Assembly: GCF_004359575.1 (NCBI RefSeq)
Contig: NZ_SCWF01000004.1
Coordinates: forward strand, 82,195-146,194
Length of the DNA: 64,000 bases
Direction of reading: 5' to 3'
DNA from: Macrococcus bovicus
GTDB taxonomy: Bacteria > Bacillota > Bacilli > Staphylococcales > Staphylococcaceae
A program made the translations under genes and the position numbers. Of this stretch, positions 8,338-17,045 are shown one piece after another (position 1 is the first letter of the stretch; the number at the start of each line of letters is the position of its first letter). Under the pieces are notes generated by a model that was not told the origin of the DNA, did no database searches, and saw only the letters and a list, made by a program, of their open reading frames with translations.

Positions 8338-9971
8338 AAAATGAAGCATTAACCAGACAAGTCTATCAACTGATTAAACGACTCTATGATTACGGCGTGC
8401 GAGAAGTCGTGATTTCGCCGGGCTCACGCTCAACGCCGCTTGCTATGGCCAGCGAAGTGCATCCTGAGCTGAAGACCTATATTCATCCGGATGAAAGAAG
8501 CGCGGCATTCTTTGCGCTCGGTCTGATCAAGGCGACAGAACGCCCTGTAGCGGTCATCTGTACATCCGGGACAGCAGCGAGTAACTTCACGCCTGCCGTT
8601 ACGGAAGCCTATATCAGTCAGCTGCCCCTTGTCGTGCTGACGGGTGACCGCCCGCATGAACTGAGAAATGTCGGCGCGCCGCAAGCAGTCGATCAAGTCA
8701 GAATGTATTCGAATTTCGTCAAGTTTGAAATCGATTTTCCGCTGGCGGATCTCTACGATGCGCCCCATGACCTGATTGAAGCCACGATGCTGCAGGCATC
8801 ATATCACTTTGAAGGTGCAGACAGAGGGCCGGTCCATTTCAATGTGCCGTTCCGTGAACCGCTGATTCCGGACTTGACGGCAGGCGAACTGCTGACCCCT
8901 GAACCTGTGGCTGTCTTTGAGGAGGAACGGACAGTGGACTTAAGTGCGCTTAGACCGCTGCTGGAAGCGGGTAACGGTGTCATGGTTGTCGGTGACTGTC
9001 AGCATCAGAAGCTTGACCATGTGCTTGAAGCGGCTGAACAGTTCAAGCTGCCGGTTCTTGCCGATGTGCTGAGCCAGCTTAGAGGACTGGATCATCCTCA
9101 TCTCGTCCGGACGGCGGATACGCTGTTTAAAAGTCAGCAGACGATCAGACCGGGTTTCATCATCCGTGTCGGAAAACCGGTCGTCTCCAAACAGCTCAAT
9201 CAGTGGCTGACGAAGCAGACGTGTCCGCAGATACTCGTGCAGGAGAAAAGTGAACCCGATACCTTTCCGGTCGTGCCGCCCTATCACTTCAATATGCAGC
9301 CCGCCGCCTTCTTTAAATCCATGCTTAAGCTTGAAGCAGAGGTCAAGCATGACCTGGTCAGCGTCTTCCAGCAGCTCGAGCACGCTTTGTCTGACGTCAT
9401 TGAGTCGCATATCCGTACAGTCACAGATGAAGGAACCGCTGTGGCTAAGCTGCTGCAACAGATTCCGGCAGATGAAGTTATTTTCTTCGGTAACAGTATG
9501 CCGATCCGGGACGGCGATACCTTTATGCAGCGCGGCCGTGCTTATTGTAACCGGGGCGCTAACGGTATAGACGGTGTGGTCTCAACCGCGCTAGGTATGG
9601 CGGCGCACGAGACAGTCAATCTCTTTATCGGCGATATATCGCTCTATCATGATATGAACGGCCTGATCATGCATAAGCTTGAACAGTCTGATATACGCGT
9701 CATCGTGCTGAATAATGATGGAGGCGGTATCTTCAGTTACCTGCCGCAGCGTGAAGAAGAGGCGTTGTTTGAACGGTTATATGGCACGCCGCTCGGACTT
9801 GATTTCAGCCATGTCGCTGCTTTATATGATCTGGAATATCGTCTGGCGGATGAGGACATGAAGTTGCCGGAAGAAACGCATGTGCTCTACGAAGTCAGAA
9901 CAGACCGCACGGCCAACTACGAGGCGCATCAGGCACTGTATCAAGCAGCACAGGCGGCCCTCAATGCATAG
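8334..9971 (+). CDS. menD: SEPHCHC synthase MenD
   Basis: A 545-residue thiamine-diphosphate enzyme that adds a 2-oxoglutarate-derived unit to isochorismate. The N-terminal domain carries the family signature VISPGSRSTPLA. The C-terminal ThDP domain has FIGDISLYHDMNGL, the usual GD...N metal/ThDP motif, followed by NNDGGGIF. It overlaps menF by 4 bases and menH by 8, a tightly coupled arrangement. Confidence 0.95.
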   Translation: MKNEALTRQVYQLIKRLYDYGVREVVISPGSRSTPLAMASEVHPELKTYIHPDERSAAFFALGLIKATERPVAVICTSGTAASNFTPAVTEAYISQLPLVVLTGDRPHELRNVGAPQAVDQVRMYSNFVKFEIDFPLADLYDAPHDLIEATMLQASYHFEGADRGPVHFNVPFREPLIPDLTAGELLTPEPVAVFEEERTVDLSALRPLLEAGNGVMVVGDCQHQKLDHVLEAAEQFKLPVLADVLSQLRGLDHPHLVRTADTLFKSQQTIRPGFIIRVGKPVVSKQLNQWLTKQTCPQILVQEKSEPDTFPVVPPYHFNMQPAAFFKSMLKLEAEVKHDLVSVFQQLEHALSDVIESHIRTVTDEGTAVAKLLQQIPADEVIFFGNSMPIRDGDTFMQRGRAYCNRGANGIDGVVSTALGMAAHETVNLFIGDISLYHDMNGLIMHKLEQSDIRVIVLNNDGGGIFSYLPQREEEALFERLYGTPLGLDFSHVAALYDLEYRLADEDMKLPEETHVLYEVRTDRTANYEAHQALYQAAQAALNA

Positions 9972-10746
9972 TCACTGGACAAAAGGTGGACATGAGACGC
10001 TGCTGGTGATGCTGCACGGCTTTATGAGTGACAGCCGTACTTATACAGAAGCTGTTCGCCGTCTGCAGGGTCAGACAGATATTTTAAGGGTGGATCTGCC
10101 GGGGCACGGCGCTGACCGGAGTGATAGAGTTGAGACATGGTCCTTTGACTGGATTGCAGATCAGCTGCATGAGGTCATCAGTCACGCCGGCTATCAGCGC
10201 GTGATGCTATATGGCTATTCCATGGGGGGACGGATTGCCCTTTACTATGCCCTGAAATATCCTGTCCAGGGCCTCATTCTGGAAAGCGCGTCACCTGGAC
10301 TTCAGAACGCTGCTGACCGGGCGGAACGGAGACGGCTCGACCAGACGCGTGGCGAGCGTCTCACCGAGGATTATGAGCAGTTCGTGCAGTACTGGGAGCG
10401 TCTGCCGCTCTTTAAGACGGCCGCGCCGCTGAATGAAGACAGCCGCCGGAAACTGAGCGCCATCAGAAGGAGTCAGATGCCGGCAGCCCTGCAAAAAGCC
10501 CTCACTGACTACGGCACGGGCAGTCAGCCGGACTTATGGCCGGCACTCTCGAGGCTCAATGGTCCGGTGCTGCTGTTGACGGGGACACTTGACGACAAAT
10601 TCAGGACCATCAATAAGGAGATGACACAGCGTATCAAAGACAGCCGGCACATCGAAGTGACGGCGGGTCATTCAATTCATGTGGAACATCCCGAAATTTT
10701 TGATACAATAGTATTAGAATTCATGAAGGAGGCATATCATGTCTAG
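9964..10746 (+). CDS. menH: SHCHC synthase MenH (alpha/beta hydrolase)
   Basis: An alpha/beta-hydrolase-fold lyase that releases pyruvate from SEPHCHC. The oxyanion motif is MLHGFMSDS, the nucleophile elbow GYSMGG, the acid is in TGTLDDKF and the catalytic His in [12 protein letters not shown]. The open frame extends upstream to 9880 inside menD, but the real start is the ATG at 9964, which gives a normal 260-residue protein starting MHSHWTKGG. Its stop overlaps the menB start codon region by 8 bases. Confidence 0.93.
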   Translation: MHSHWTKGGHETLLVMLHGFMSDSRTYTEAVRRLQGQTDILRVDLPGHGADRSDRVETWSFDWIADQLHEVISHAGYQRVMLYGYSMGGRIALYYALKYPVQGLILESASPGLQNAADRAERRRLDQTRGERLTEDYEQFVQYWERLPLFKTAAPLNEDSRRKLSAIRRSQMPAALQKALTDYGTGSQPDLWPALSRLNGPVLLLTGTLDDKFRTINKEMTQRIKDSRHIEVTAGHSIHVEHPEIFDTIVLEFMKEAYHV

Positions 10747-11557
10747 AGTCTGGGAAACAGTCAAAGAATACAAAGAAATTAAATATGAATATTTCGAGGG
10801 TATCGGTAAGATCACGATCAACCGTCCGCACGTCCGTAACGCATTCACACCGAACACAGTAATGGAAATGATCGATGCATTTTCACGCGCACGCGATGAT
10901 CAGCGTATCGGTGTCATCATCTTGACAGGAGAAGGCGATCTGGCATTCTGTTCAGGTGGTGACCAGAAAGTCCGCGGCCACGGCGGTTACGTAGGTGACG
11001 ATAACATTCCACGTCTAAATGTTCTTGACTTACAGCGTTTAATTCGTGTCATCCCTAAACCGGTCATCGCGATGGTTCGCGGTTATGCCATCGGTGGCGG
11101 CCATGTGCTGCATGTCGTCTGTGACTTAACTATCGCTGCTGACAATGCACGCTTCGGTCAGACAGGTCCTAAAGTCGGCTCATTTGATGCAGGTTACGGT
11201 TCAGGTTACCTGGCACGCATCGTCGGTCATAAAAAAGCACGTGAAATCTGGTATTTATGCCGTCAGTACAATGCACAGGAAGCACTGGAGATGGGTCTGG
11301 TCAATACAGTGGTGCCGTTAGCGGATATCGAAGATGAGACAGTGAAATGGTGTAAAGAGATCCTGCAGCATTCACCGACAGCGCTCCGTTTCCTGAAAGC
11401 TGCCATGAATGCAGATACGGACGGCTTAGCAGGTCTGCAGCAATTTGCAGGTGACGCTACATTACTTTACTACACTTCAGATGAGGCGAAAGAAGGCCGT
11501 GACGCATTCAAGGAGAAACGTCAGCCGGACTTCGATCAGTTCCCTAAATTTCCATAA
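10739..11557 (+). CDS. menB: 1,4-dihydroxy-2-naphthoyl-CoA synthase MenB
   Basis: A 272-residue crotonase-family enzyme that closes the second naphthoquinone ring. Family hallmarks are [13 protein letters not shown], the oxyanion loop [18 protein letters not shown] and [15 protein letters not shown]. The strong ribosome site GAAGGAGG lies inside the end of menH. Codon use looks more optimised than in the neighbours, consistent with higher expression. Confidence 0.96.
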   Translation: MSRVWETVKEYKEIKYEYFEGIGKITINRPHVRNAFTPNTVMEMIDAFSRARDDQRIGVIILTGEGDLAFCSGGDQKVRGHGGYVGDDNIPRLNVLDLQRLIRVIPKPVIAMVRGYAIGGGHVLHVVCDLTIAADNARFGQTGPKVGSFDAGYGSGYLARIVGHKKAREIWYLCRQYNAQEALEMGLVNTVVPLADIEDETVKWCKEILQHSPTALRFLKAAMNADTDGLAGLQQFAGDATLLYYTSDEAKEGRDAFKEKRQPDFDQFPKFP

Positions 11558-11621
11558 GTTCTATTTTACGCGTCTGCTTTCAAAGCATGCGCGTATTTTA
11601 AAGTAAAAGGAGAGTCGGTCA

Positions 11622-13010
11622 GTGCAACATAATTTAGTTAAACAAGCAGCAGAACGTCCGGACCACATTGCAGTAAAGTTCAATGAGAGCACACTGACCT
11701 TTGCCGAATTATATGAACAGGCAAGCGCTGTGAAAGATCAGCTGCTTGAAATGGAGCTGCCCGGTCGAATCGCAGTGCAGCCGGCCAATCAGCTGACTTC
11801 CGTCATTATCATGCACGCGATTGTGCTCGCGCATATAGAGATGGTGCTGATCAATACGCATCTGACAGAATCGGAAGTGAAGCGGCAGCTGGATTCTATC
11901 GGAGTCGATATTATCATTACCGATAACAACTATACCTCCCTGAGCTGCATCATGCCGGAGACGTTATTCAAAGGGACGGCAGAACCCTCGGCAGCTACTA
12001 CTTATCAGCCGGAGGATATCATGTCCATTATGTTCACCTCTGGCACGACCGGGGTCCAGAAAGCGGTGCCGCATACGTTCAGAAACCATGTCGCGAGTGC
12101 GGAACGCTGTAAGGTCAGTTTCCCGTTCGACAGTGAGACGAAATGGCTGCTCGCATTGCCGCTCTATCATATTTCAGGGCTCAGTGTACTGGTCAGAAGC
12201 GTCATGGACGGCTTTACAGTGGTGCTGTTTGATAAATTTGATGCAGCGGCCATCAACCAGGCACTAGCAGAAGATGACATCACCCATATCTCACTTGTCC
12301 CGCAGACCCTGGAGTGGCTGCTGGAGGCGGGGCTCGAGCGGCACAAACTTGAAGGGCTGCTGATCGGCGGAGCCAAGCTCAATGACCGCACGCTGCAGGA
12401 AAGCCTGAAGCGCAATCTGCCGGTCTATACTTCATTCGGCATGACGGAAACAGCGTCACAGTTTATCACCGCTTCACCTGATGATATGCTGAATCATCCG
12501 AATTCAGTCGGTCCGGTGACAGAGGATATCAAAGTCGCTGCACCACTGAACGGCGCCGGAGAGATTCTGGTGCGTGGTGACAATGTCATGAACGGCTACC
12601 TTTATCCTGAAGGGGCGAACGCCACAGCTTTCAGCGGGGATTATTTTATGACAGGTGATGTCGGCCGGATTAAAAACGGCTATCTCTATGTGCTCGACCG
12701 CCGGAAAGACCTGATCATTTCAGGCGGCGAAAATATTTATCCGAGTGAAATTGAGCAGCTGCTGCTGAGTATCCCTGATATCAGTGCATGCTCTGTTGTT
12801 GGTATGCCCGATGCGAAATGGGGCGAAGTGCCGGCGCTTGTCTATGAAAGTGACAGCGACCTGGACACGAAGATAACAGCAACACTGCAGGAGATTGCGA
12901 AATATAAACGCCCGGTTCTCTATAAACGCATCAAGCAGCTGCACCGCACCAGCAATGGCAAGATTTCCAGACACCTCGTCAAAGAATGGCTGCTCGATGA
13001 AATTCAGTAA
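11622..13010 (+). CDS. menE: o-succinylbenzoate-CoA ligase MenE
   Basis: An ANL-superfamily adenylating enzyme of 462 residues that activates o-succinylbenzoate with ATP and CoA. The P-loop-like motif is MFTSGTTGVQKAVPHT (about 136-151). Also visible are SFGMTETASQF, the hinge region LDRRKDLIISGGENIYPSEIEQ and the C-terminal catalytic lysine context TSNGKISRH. The start is GTG with AAAGGAGAG 9 bases before it. It sits 64 bases after menB and overlaps menC by 14 bases. Confidence 0.94.
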   Translation: MQHNLVKQAAERPDHIAVKFNESTLTFAELYEQASAVKDQLLEMELPGRIAVQPANQLTSVIIMHAIVLAHIEMVLINTHLTESEVKRQLDSIGVDIIITDNNYTSLSCIMPETLFKGTAEPSAATTYQPEDIMSIMFTSGTTGVQKAVPHTFRNHVASAERCKVSFPFDSETKWLLALPLYHISGLSVLVRSVMDGFTVVLFDKFDAAAINQALAEDDITHISLVPQTLEWLLEAGLERHKLEGLLIGGAKLNDRTLQESLKRNLPVYTSFGMTETASQFITASPDDMLNHPNSVGPVTEDIKVAAPLNGAGEILVRGDNVMNGYLYPEGANATAFSGDYFMTGDVGRIKNGYLYVLDRRKDLIISGGENIYPSEIEQLLLSIPDISACSVVGMPDAKWGEVPALVYESDSDLDTKITATLQEIAKYKRPVLYKRIKQLHRTSNGKISRHLVKEWLLDEIQ

Positions 13011-13959
13011 TCTGCAGTGCTATACCTATGAAGCCCCCTTCAAGCATCCGGTCAAGACAGTGAAAGCAGACCTTGTGACGAGAAAAGTGCTGGTGATATC
13101 ACTTGAGGTAGAAGGTAACACTTACTTTGCGGAATCCAATGCCTTTGAGACGGACTGGTATCATGAGGAGACGATAGAGACGGTTTACCAGTCTGTCCAG
13201 TATATATATGAACAGATTAAAGCAAGCGAATGGCAGGATTACGCAGCACTCGGCGCAATACTGGCACCGTTTCGACGTACCCCTCATGCGATGGCGCTCT
13301 TTGACTATATCGGCTGGCAGAGTCTGAATGAACGGGTGGCAGTCACTGTGCCGTTAGGATACACGCTGCATAGCGGGCAGCATATCAAGCCGCAGAACCG
13401 GGTGAAGATCAAGTGGAGCGAACAGGTCTTAGACGACGTCAGGTCAGTCAGAGCAGGTGATGCCGATATCAAGATCGTGATAGATGCGAACGGCAGCCTG
13501 GGCGAGGAAGACGTACCGACTCTTGAAGGCTTGCTGGCCTATGACATCGATTATTTTGAGGAGCCGTTCAGCGACTTCAGCCTCTACGCTGCCAACCGGC
13601 ATCTGCCGCTTGCGATAGATGAATCAGCATCAAGTATCGATCAAATTCTAAAATATTACGGAGCCGGTGTGAAAACTATCGTCGCAAAATATGCACGGCT
13701 CGGCGGCGGCTATCCGCTCCTCGCGATTAAAGAAGCGATACCCGATTTACGAGTGATCGTCGGCGGCATGTATGAATACGGCCTCAGCAAATACTTCACA
13801 GCGCTCTTAGCGAGTGAGTTCAAGACCATTCCGGACGTCACACCGCAGGGTACCTATTTTGCAGACGACTATGCCCTTTACGAGGAACATGTGGAGAATG
13901 GCAAGCTGACGATGACATTCCCGGTAGTAGATATGAATCAATTAGAAGAACTGACATGA
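12997..13959 (+). CDS. menC: o-succinylbenzoate synthase MenC
   Basis: An enolase-superfamily dehydratase that makes o-succinylbenzoate from SHCHC. The barrel residues are in order: KIKW (KxK), IDANGSLG (metal Asp), YFEEPF (metal Glu), AIDESAS (metal Asp) and AKYARLGG (second catalytic Lys). The reading frame is open upstream from 12895 inside menE, but the ATG at 12997 gives the normal N-terminus and 320 residues. Last gene of the operon, followed by a terminator. Confidence 0.93.
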   Translation: MKFSNLQCYTYEAPFKHPVKTVKADLVTRKVLVISLEVEGNTYFAESNAFETDWYHEETIETVYQSVQYIYEQIKASEWQDYAALGAILAPFRRTPHAMALFDYIGWQSLNERVAVTVPLGYTLHSGQHIKPQNRVKIKWSEQVLDDVRSVRAGDADIKIVIDANGSLGEEDVPTLEGLLAYDIDYFEEPFSDFSLYAANRHLPLAIDESASSIDQILKYYGAGVKTIVAKYARLGGGYPLLAIKEAIPDLRVIVGGMYEYGLSKYFTALLASEFKTIPDVTPQGTYFADDYALYEEHVENGKLTMTFPVVDMNQLEELT

Positions 13960-13979
13960 AAATGTGAGTTCTTTTTTAT
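13947..13979 (+). terminator. Terminator after menC
   Basis: AGAACTGACAT pairs with ATGTGAGTTCT around a GAAA loop, followed by seven T; the stop codon lies in the stem. It is almost identical to the terminator at 15261-15289. Confidence 0.88.
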
Positions 13980-14080
13980 TTTGTAATTATACTTGTAATT
14001 TCTCTATTTATATTATATATTTATAACAGAAAGTGATAAATATATAACATAACCAAAAAATCATTGAGGAGGAGGCTGCA

Positions 14081-14281
14081 TTGCTAAAAACAAATCTGAG
14101 AGTATTTCGTGCTAGATATGATATGAAACAAGATGAGCTGGCCAGCAGAGTTGGGGTACGTAGAGAAACCATCGGACACTTAGAAAGAGGCAATTACAAT
14201 CCTTCATTAAAACTAGCTTGGGATATTGCAAAAGTATTCGGCGTTACGATAGAAGAAATATTTTCTTATGAGGAGGAGTAA
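14081..14281 (+). CDS. Small XRE-family DNA-binding regulator
   Basis: A 66-residue Cro/CI-type helix-turn-helix protein that is almost only the HTH domain (KQDELASRVGVRRETIGHLE, residues 16-35). The TTG start is supported by GAGGAGGAGG 7 bases ahead. This class (YgzD/YozG-like) usually pairs with a downstream membrane protein and represses its own small operon. Here the next gene starts 2 bases after its stop. The module is more AT-rich than the men operon. Confidence 0.85.
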   Translation: MLKTNLRVFRARYDMKQDELASRVGVRRETIGHLERGNYNPSLKLAWDIAKVFGVTIEEIFSYEEE

Positions 14282-14283
14282 AA

Positions 14284-14807
14284 ATGGATGAAAGAAGCTC
14301 GGACAATATTGTAAAAGCGATGGGTATTACACTTGCAATTCTTTATTTAGTGATTTTATTTTCTGCACTGTATCAATATATAAGTTCAGGTGATATCTAC
14401 AGAATTACAAATGAACTGATTTTGATCGTGATGATTCCGGCACTGGTCGCATGGTTTGGCAGAAAAGACGAAAGTTTGATGTTGCCTCGAAATCTGCAAG
14501 GTGAACCATTAGCTGAATCCGCGTCTGTAGAAGATAGACAAAAAAGAAAAAGACATTATTTTCTTGAGTCTTTAGCATTTGCAACATTCTGTATAGTAGC
14601 CTCACTATTAGATGCTGGTTAATTCAGAAGGAATGGGATTACTTCATCTTCTCAGAAGAATGGTCTATCTCTGCAAATATCATCCTGTCATATGTCATCG
14701 ACTACTTAATCATGCTGATCATATTCACGGTTATAGCTTATATCTGGGGCGAATATAGCATCAGAAAGTATAATAAAGCTCTAAAAGATCTGGAGGAGAC
14801 GTCATGA
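14284..14807 (+). pseudogene. XRE-linked four-helix membrane protein, frameshifted
   Basis: The first frame codes 112 residues with helices at about 13-35 and 43-58, and a third starting near 95, then stops abruptly at TAA 14620-14622. The -1 frame continues without interruption from about 14616 to TGA 14807 and encodes a hydrophobic, family-like C-terminus (NIILSYVIDYLIMLIIFTVI and IRKYNKALKDLEE). Joined, the two parts give about 172 residues, normal for DUF3278/DUF6773-type partners of small XRE regulators. A single-base deletion near 14616-14620 explains it. A sequencing error or programmed shift cannot be excluded. The stop overlaps the next ATG. Confidence 0.75.
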
Positions 14808-15133
14808 ATAAATCTAGACAGAAAGTGATGGAAGTCACTGACAGCCAGGCAAGTATCCTTGAATTAACAGCAACAAAATACATGTCTGAGAAGATGAAGT
14901 GGGTGGATGCACTATTTGATTTCGCCTTTAGTATTATAAATGCCATAAAAGACCTGAAGACATTTGATTCCTATTATCTTGAAAGTAAAGACAATCGGCA
15001 CCAGCTGTTTAAAATATCAAAAAAATTAGAAGTAGAGAAATTTGATGTGACTAATGAAGTGAATCAAAGTCCGAATGGTAAAAAATTTATCTTCAAAGAT
15101 AAAGAATTCAGAGTATTTAAAGTCATAAGGTAA
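14804..15133 (+). CDS. Hypothetical protein in XRE module
   Basis: A 109-residue protein without clear membrane helices beyond a mildly hydrophobic stretch (WVDALFDFAFSIINAI). The C-terminal half is basic and beta-like (GKKFIFKDKEFRVFKVIR). The ATGA overlap with the frameshifted membrane gene and GGAGGAGA upstream show that translation was coupled to the intact form of that gene. No family recognised. Confidence 0.6.
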   Translation: MNKSRQKVMEVTDSQASILELTATKYMSEKMKWVDALFDFAFSIINAIKDLKTFDSYYLESKDNRHQLFKISKKLEVEKFDVTNEVNQSPNGKKFIFKDKEFRVFKVIR

Positions 15134-15154
15134 CAAAGAAAAGGAGCTATCAAA

Positions 15155-15253
15155 ATGATTCTAGGAATGATCAGTCCACTTGGCATACTACTGATTGCAA
15201 TGGTTATCGGTATACCTGTCTATTTATTAACAAAGCGCAATAACCATCGCTAA
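15155..15253 (+). CDS. Small single-helix membrane protein (32 aa)
   Basis: A short ORF coding a protein that is almost wholly one transmembrane helix (SPLGILLIAMVIGIPVYLL) with a basic tail (TKRNNHR). AAAGGAG lies 8 bases before the ATG, and a terminator follows immediately. It belongs to the same module as the XRE gene. Function unknown; toxin-like or accessory roles are both possible. Confidence 0.6.
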   Translation: MILGMISPLGILLIAMVIGIPVYLLTKRNNHR

Positions 15254-15260
15254 AAAGGAA

Positions 15261-15289
15261 AAAACTGACATGAAAATGTCAGTTTTTTT
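15261..15289 (+). terminator. Terminator after XRE module
   Basis: AAAACTGACAT pairs with ATGTCAGTTTT around a GAAA loop, then a T-run. It is a near copy of the menC terminator. Confidence 0.9.
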
Positions 15290-15317
15290 GCTTGCAATAA
15301 ATACTATTATGATTTAA

Positions 15318-15356
15318 TATATCGTTATACGATATATAGTTTAACGATATAAAGGG
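15318..15356. promoter_or_regulatory. Candidate PadR operator repeats
   Basis: Three closely spaced copies of an ATATCG/CGATAT half-site (ATATCGTTATACGATATA, then AACGATATAAA) lie directly before the padR ribosome site. Such dyads are typical of autoregulating PadR proteins. Assignment is by position only. Confidence 0.5.
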
Positions 15357-15363
15357 TGACGAT

Positions 15364-15684
15364 ATGAATAATCAATCAGCTTTAACAGAAAGTATCTACT
15401 ATATTTTATTGTCATTGGATGAACCCCTTCACGGTTATGGCATTATCCAGAACATCAAAGTGCTTTCCAACAATCGCATTAATATGGCGGCAGGTACTTT
15501 ATATGGTGCATTAAATACATTGATTAAAAAGGATTGGATTGAACTGGTCAGTGAAGACGGGCCGAAAGGTAAGAAGGAATATGTACTGACAAGAGCAGGA
15601 CGAGAAGTATTGATACAAGAGATCTCAAGATTGAAAGAACTAAGTCTGAATGGAGAAAAATTCTTAAGAGGTGATAGTCGATGA
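15364..15684 (+). CDS. PadR-family transcriptional regulator
   Basis: A 106-residue winged-helix repressor. The PadR core is clear: SIYYILLSLDEPLHGYGIIQ (wing helix 1), MAAGTLYGALNTLIKK (recognition helix) and KEYVLTRAGREVL (wing). PadR genes of this type normally sit before a DUF2812 membrane gene, as here, with a 4-base overlap. The region just upstream (15305-15360) contains repeated TATCGTTATACGATATA-like palindromic sequence, a probable autoregulatory operator. Confidence 0.88.
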   Translation: MNNQSALTESIYYILLSLDEPLHGYGIIQNIKVLSNNRINMAAGTLYGALNTLIKKDWIELVSEDGPKGKKEYVLTRAGREVLIQEISRLKELSLNGEKFLRGDSR

Positions 15685-16211
15685 CAAAAGTAGTGCGTAA
15701 ATGGTTTTTAGTACATAACTATCAGAAGGAAGAAGACTGGTTGAATGAGATGGCAGCGCAAGGATATCGTTTGAAGAAAGTGGGTCTAGGAAAATATATG
15801 TTTGAAGAAACTACAAAAGATGAGACAGTAAGAATGGTATTCATGGATCAAAACAAAGAGGAATTTAGAGAATTTATGGAAGACATGGATATTGAGCATG
15901 TCGACACTTTGTCTAACTGGGGCTATTTTCGAAAAGAAAATATGCCTGGAGAACCTAAATTTGAGATGTTTTCAGATAATGAGTCATGAATTAAACATTT
16001 ATCAAATATACTGAAGATGTTACTTATGTTCCTGGCTATGAATTTATTTTCTGCATACTCTAATTTAGCAATTGGTGAACAAGTACCTAATACTTGGAGT
16101 GTAGTGGTGGGTATCCTATGTTTATGTGTTTCTTTTTTCGTTGCGCTCGTTGCCTATAAAATGTACATGAATATTAAGGCACTGAAAGAAAATAATAGAA
16201 TACAGCACTGA
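15681..16211 (+). pseudogene. DUF2812 membrane protein interrupted by an in-frame TGA
   Basis: Residues 1-102 carry the soluble DUF2812-type domain (RKWFLVHNYQKEEDWLNEMA). A TGA at 15987-15989 stops the frame. The same frame then continues without further stops through a hydrophobic C-terminal part (MLLMFLAMNLFSAYSNLAI and VVVGILCLCVSFFVALVAYK) to 16211. The whole span codes about 176 positions, normal for DUF2812 proteins with C-terminal helices. A point nonsense mutation is the simplest reading; the membrane anchor would then not be made. Confidence 0.75.
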
Positions 16212-16215
16212 TAAC

Positions 16216-16250
16216 AAAACCACTCAATATAAATGATTGAGTAGTTTTTA
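16216..16250 (+). terminator. Terminator after DUF2812 gene
   Basis: AAAACCACTCAAT pairs with ATTGAGTAGTTTT (one mismatch), followed by T. The end overlaps the yidD 3' end on the other strand. Confidence 0.7.
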
Positions 16251-16478
16251 ATGTCTATGATCTTCTTTCGGTGGCACGGGATCGAAGCCGCCTGGATGAA
16301 AGGGATGGCATTTCAGGATACGCAGGGTGGTCAGGTAGCTGCCCTTCAGTGCGCCGTGTGTCTCGATGGCCTCCATACCGTACTGGGAGCAAGTCGGATG
16401 GAAGCGGCATGTCGGCGGGGTCATCGGTGAGATATAATTGCGGTAGAAGCGGATGATGGCGAGTAGGATTTGTTTCAT
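16248..16478 (-). CDS. yidD: Membrane protein insertion efficiency factor YidD
   Basis: A 76-residue small protein with the full YidD signature: [27 protein letters not shown], and the C-terminal [15 protein letters not shown]. It has an amphipathic N-terminal helix and is thought to help YidC-dependent membrane insertion. It is a solitary gene here, read from GGAGCC-type ribosome sequence on the minus strand. Confidence 0.95.
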   Translation of the reverse strand: MKQILLAIIRFYRNYISPMTPPTCRFHPTCSQYGMEAIETHGALKGSYLTTLRILKCHPFHPGGFDPVPPKEDHRH

Positions 16479-16589
16479 GTCAGGCTCCTTTTAGAGTTGT
16501 TTTATCTATTATAGTGCAGTTGCATGGACTTTTCAGTTCTCATGCTTACTATGATAAACTAAAGAAAAGACTGAGTGTGAGGTAGGGCG

Positions 16590-17045
16590 ATGGAATTTAA
16601 GGATGTTGAAGGGAATACAGTGATTCTGAAGACGGATGAACCCGTGCATCATCATGTCTTGATCATTCCGATTATGGGGCAGCAGTTTTTGCTGACGAAG
16701 CATAAGGAGCGGGGCATCGAGTTCCCGGGTGGCAAGAGAGAGAAAGGGGAGTCGTCTTTAGAAGCGGCGCACCGTGAGCTGTTTGAGGAGACAGGAGCTA
16801 CAGGCAGTCTGCAATATGTCACGAGCTATACCGTCATGACTGAGCGCCCTTTCACTAAAGACGTCTTCAAGGCGGAGATTACCGCTATCAGTGAGCAGGT
16901 GCATTATCATGAGACGGAGGGGCCTGTCATTGTGGGTTCACTGGATGAAGTAGTGGAATCTGAGCAGAGCCGGCTGCTACAGGATGACTGTATTCAATAT
17001 ATCGTGCGGGAGATGATAGTATGTGGCTCAGCAAAACACGGGTAG
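16590..17045 (+). CDS. Nudix hydrolase (YtkD-like)
   Basis: A 151-residue Nudix hydrolase. The Nudix box is intact: GGKREKGESSLEAAHRELFE followed by ETGA, with all metal-binding glutamates. The sequence resembles the Firmicute YtkD group (8-oxo-dGTP diphosphatase or RNA 5'-pyrophosphohydrolase). The start ATG follows GTGAGGTAGGG. The downstream hydrolase starts 25 bases before its stop, suggesting coupling. The exact substrate cannot be told from sequence. Confidence 0.88.
   Translation: MEFKDVEGNTVILKTDEPVHHHVLIIPIMGQQFLLTKHKERGIEFPGGKREKGESSLEAAHRELFEETGATGSLQYVTSYTVMTERPFTKDVFKAEITAISEQVHYHETEGPVIVGSLDEVVESEQSRLLQDDCIQYIVREMIVCGSAKHG

Noticed and set aside
8940..9458. 172-codon minus-strand frame in menD
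   Set aside because: Antisense of a conserved enzyme with no start signals.
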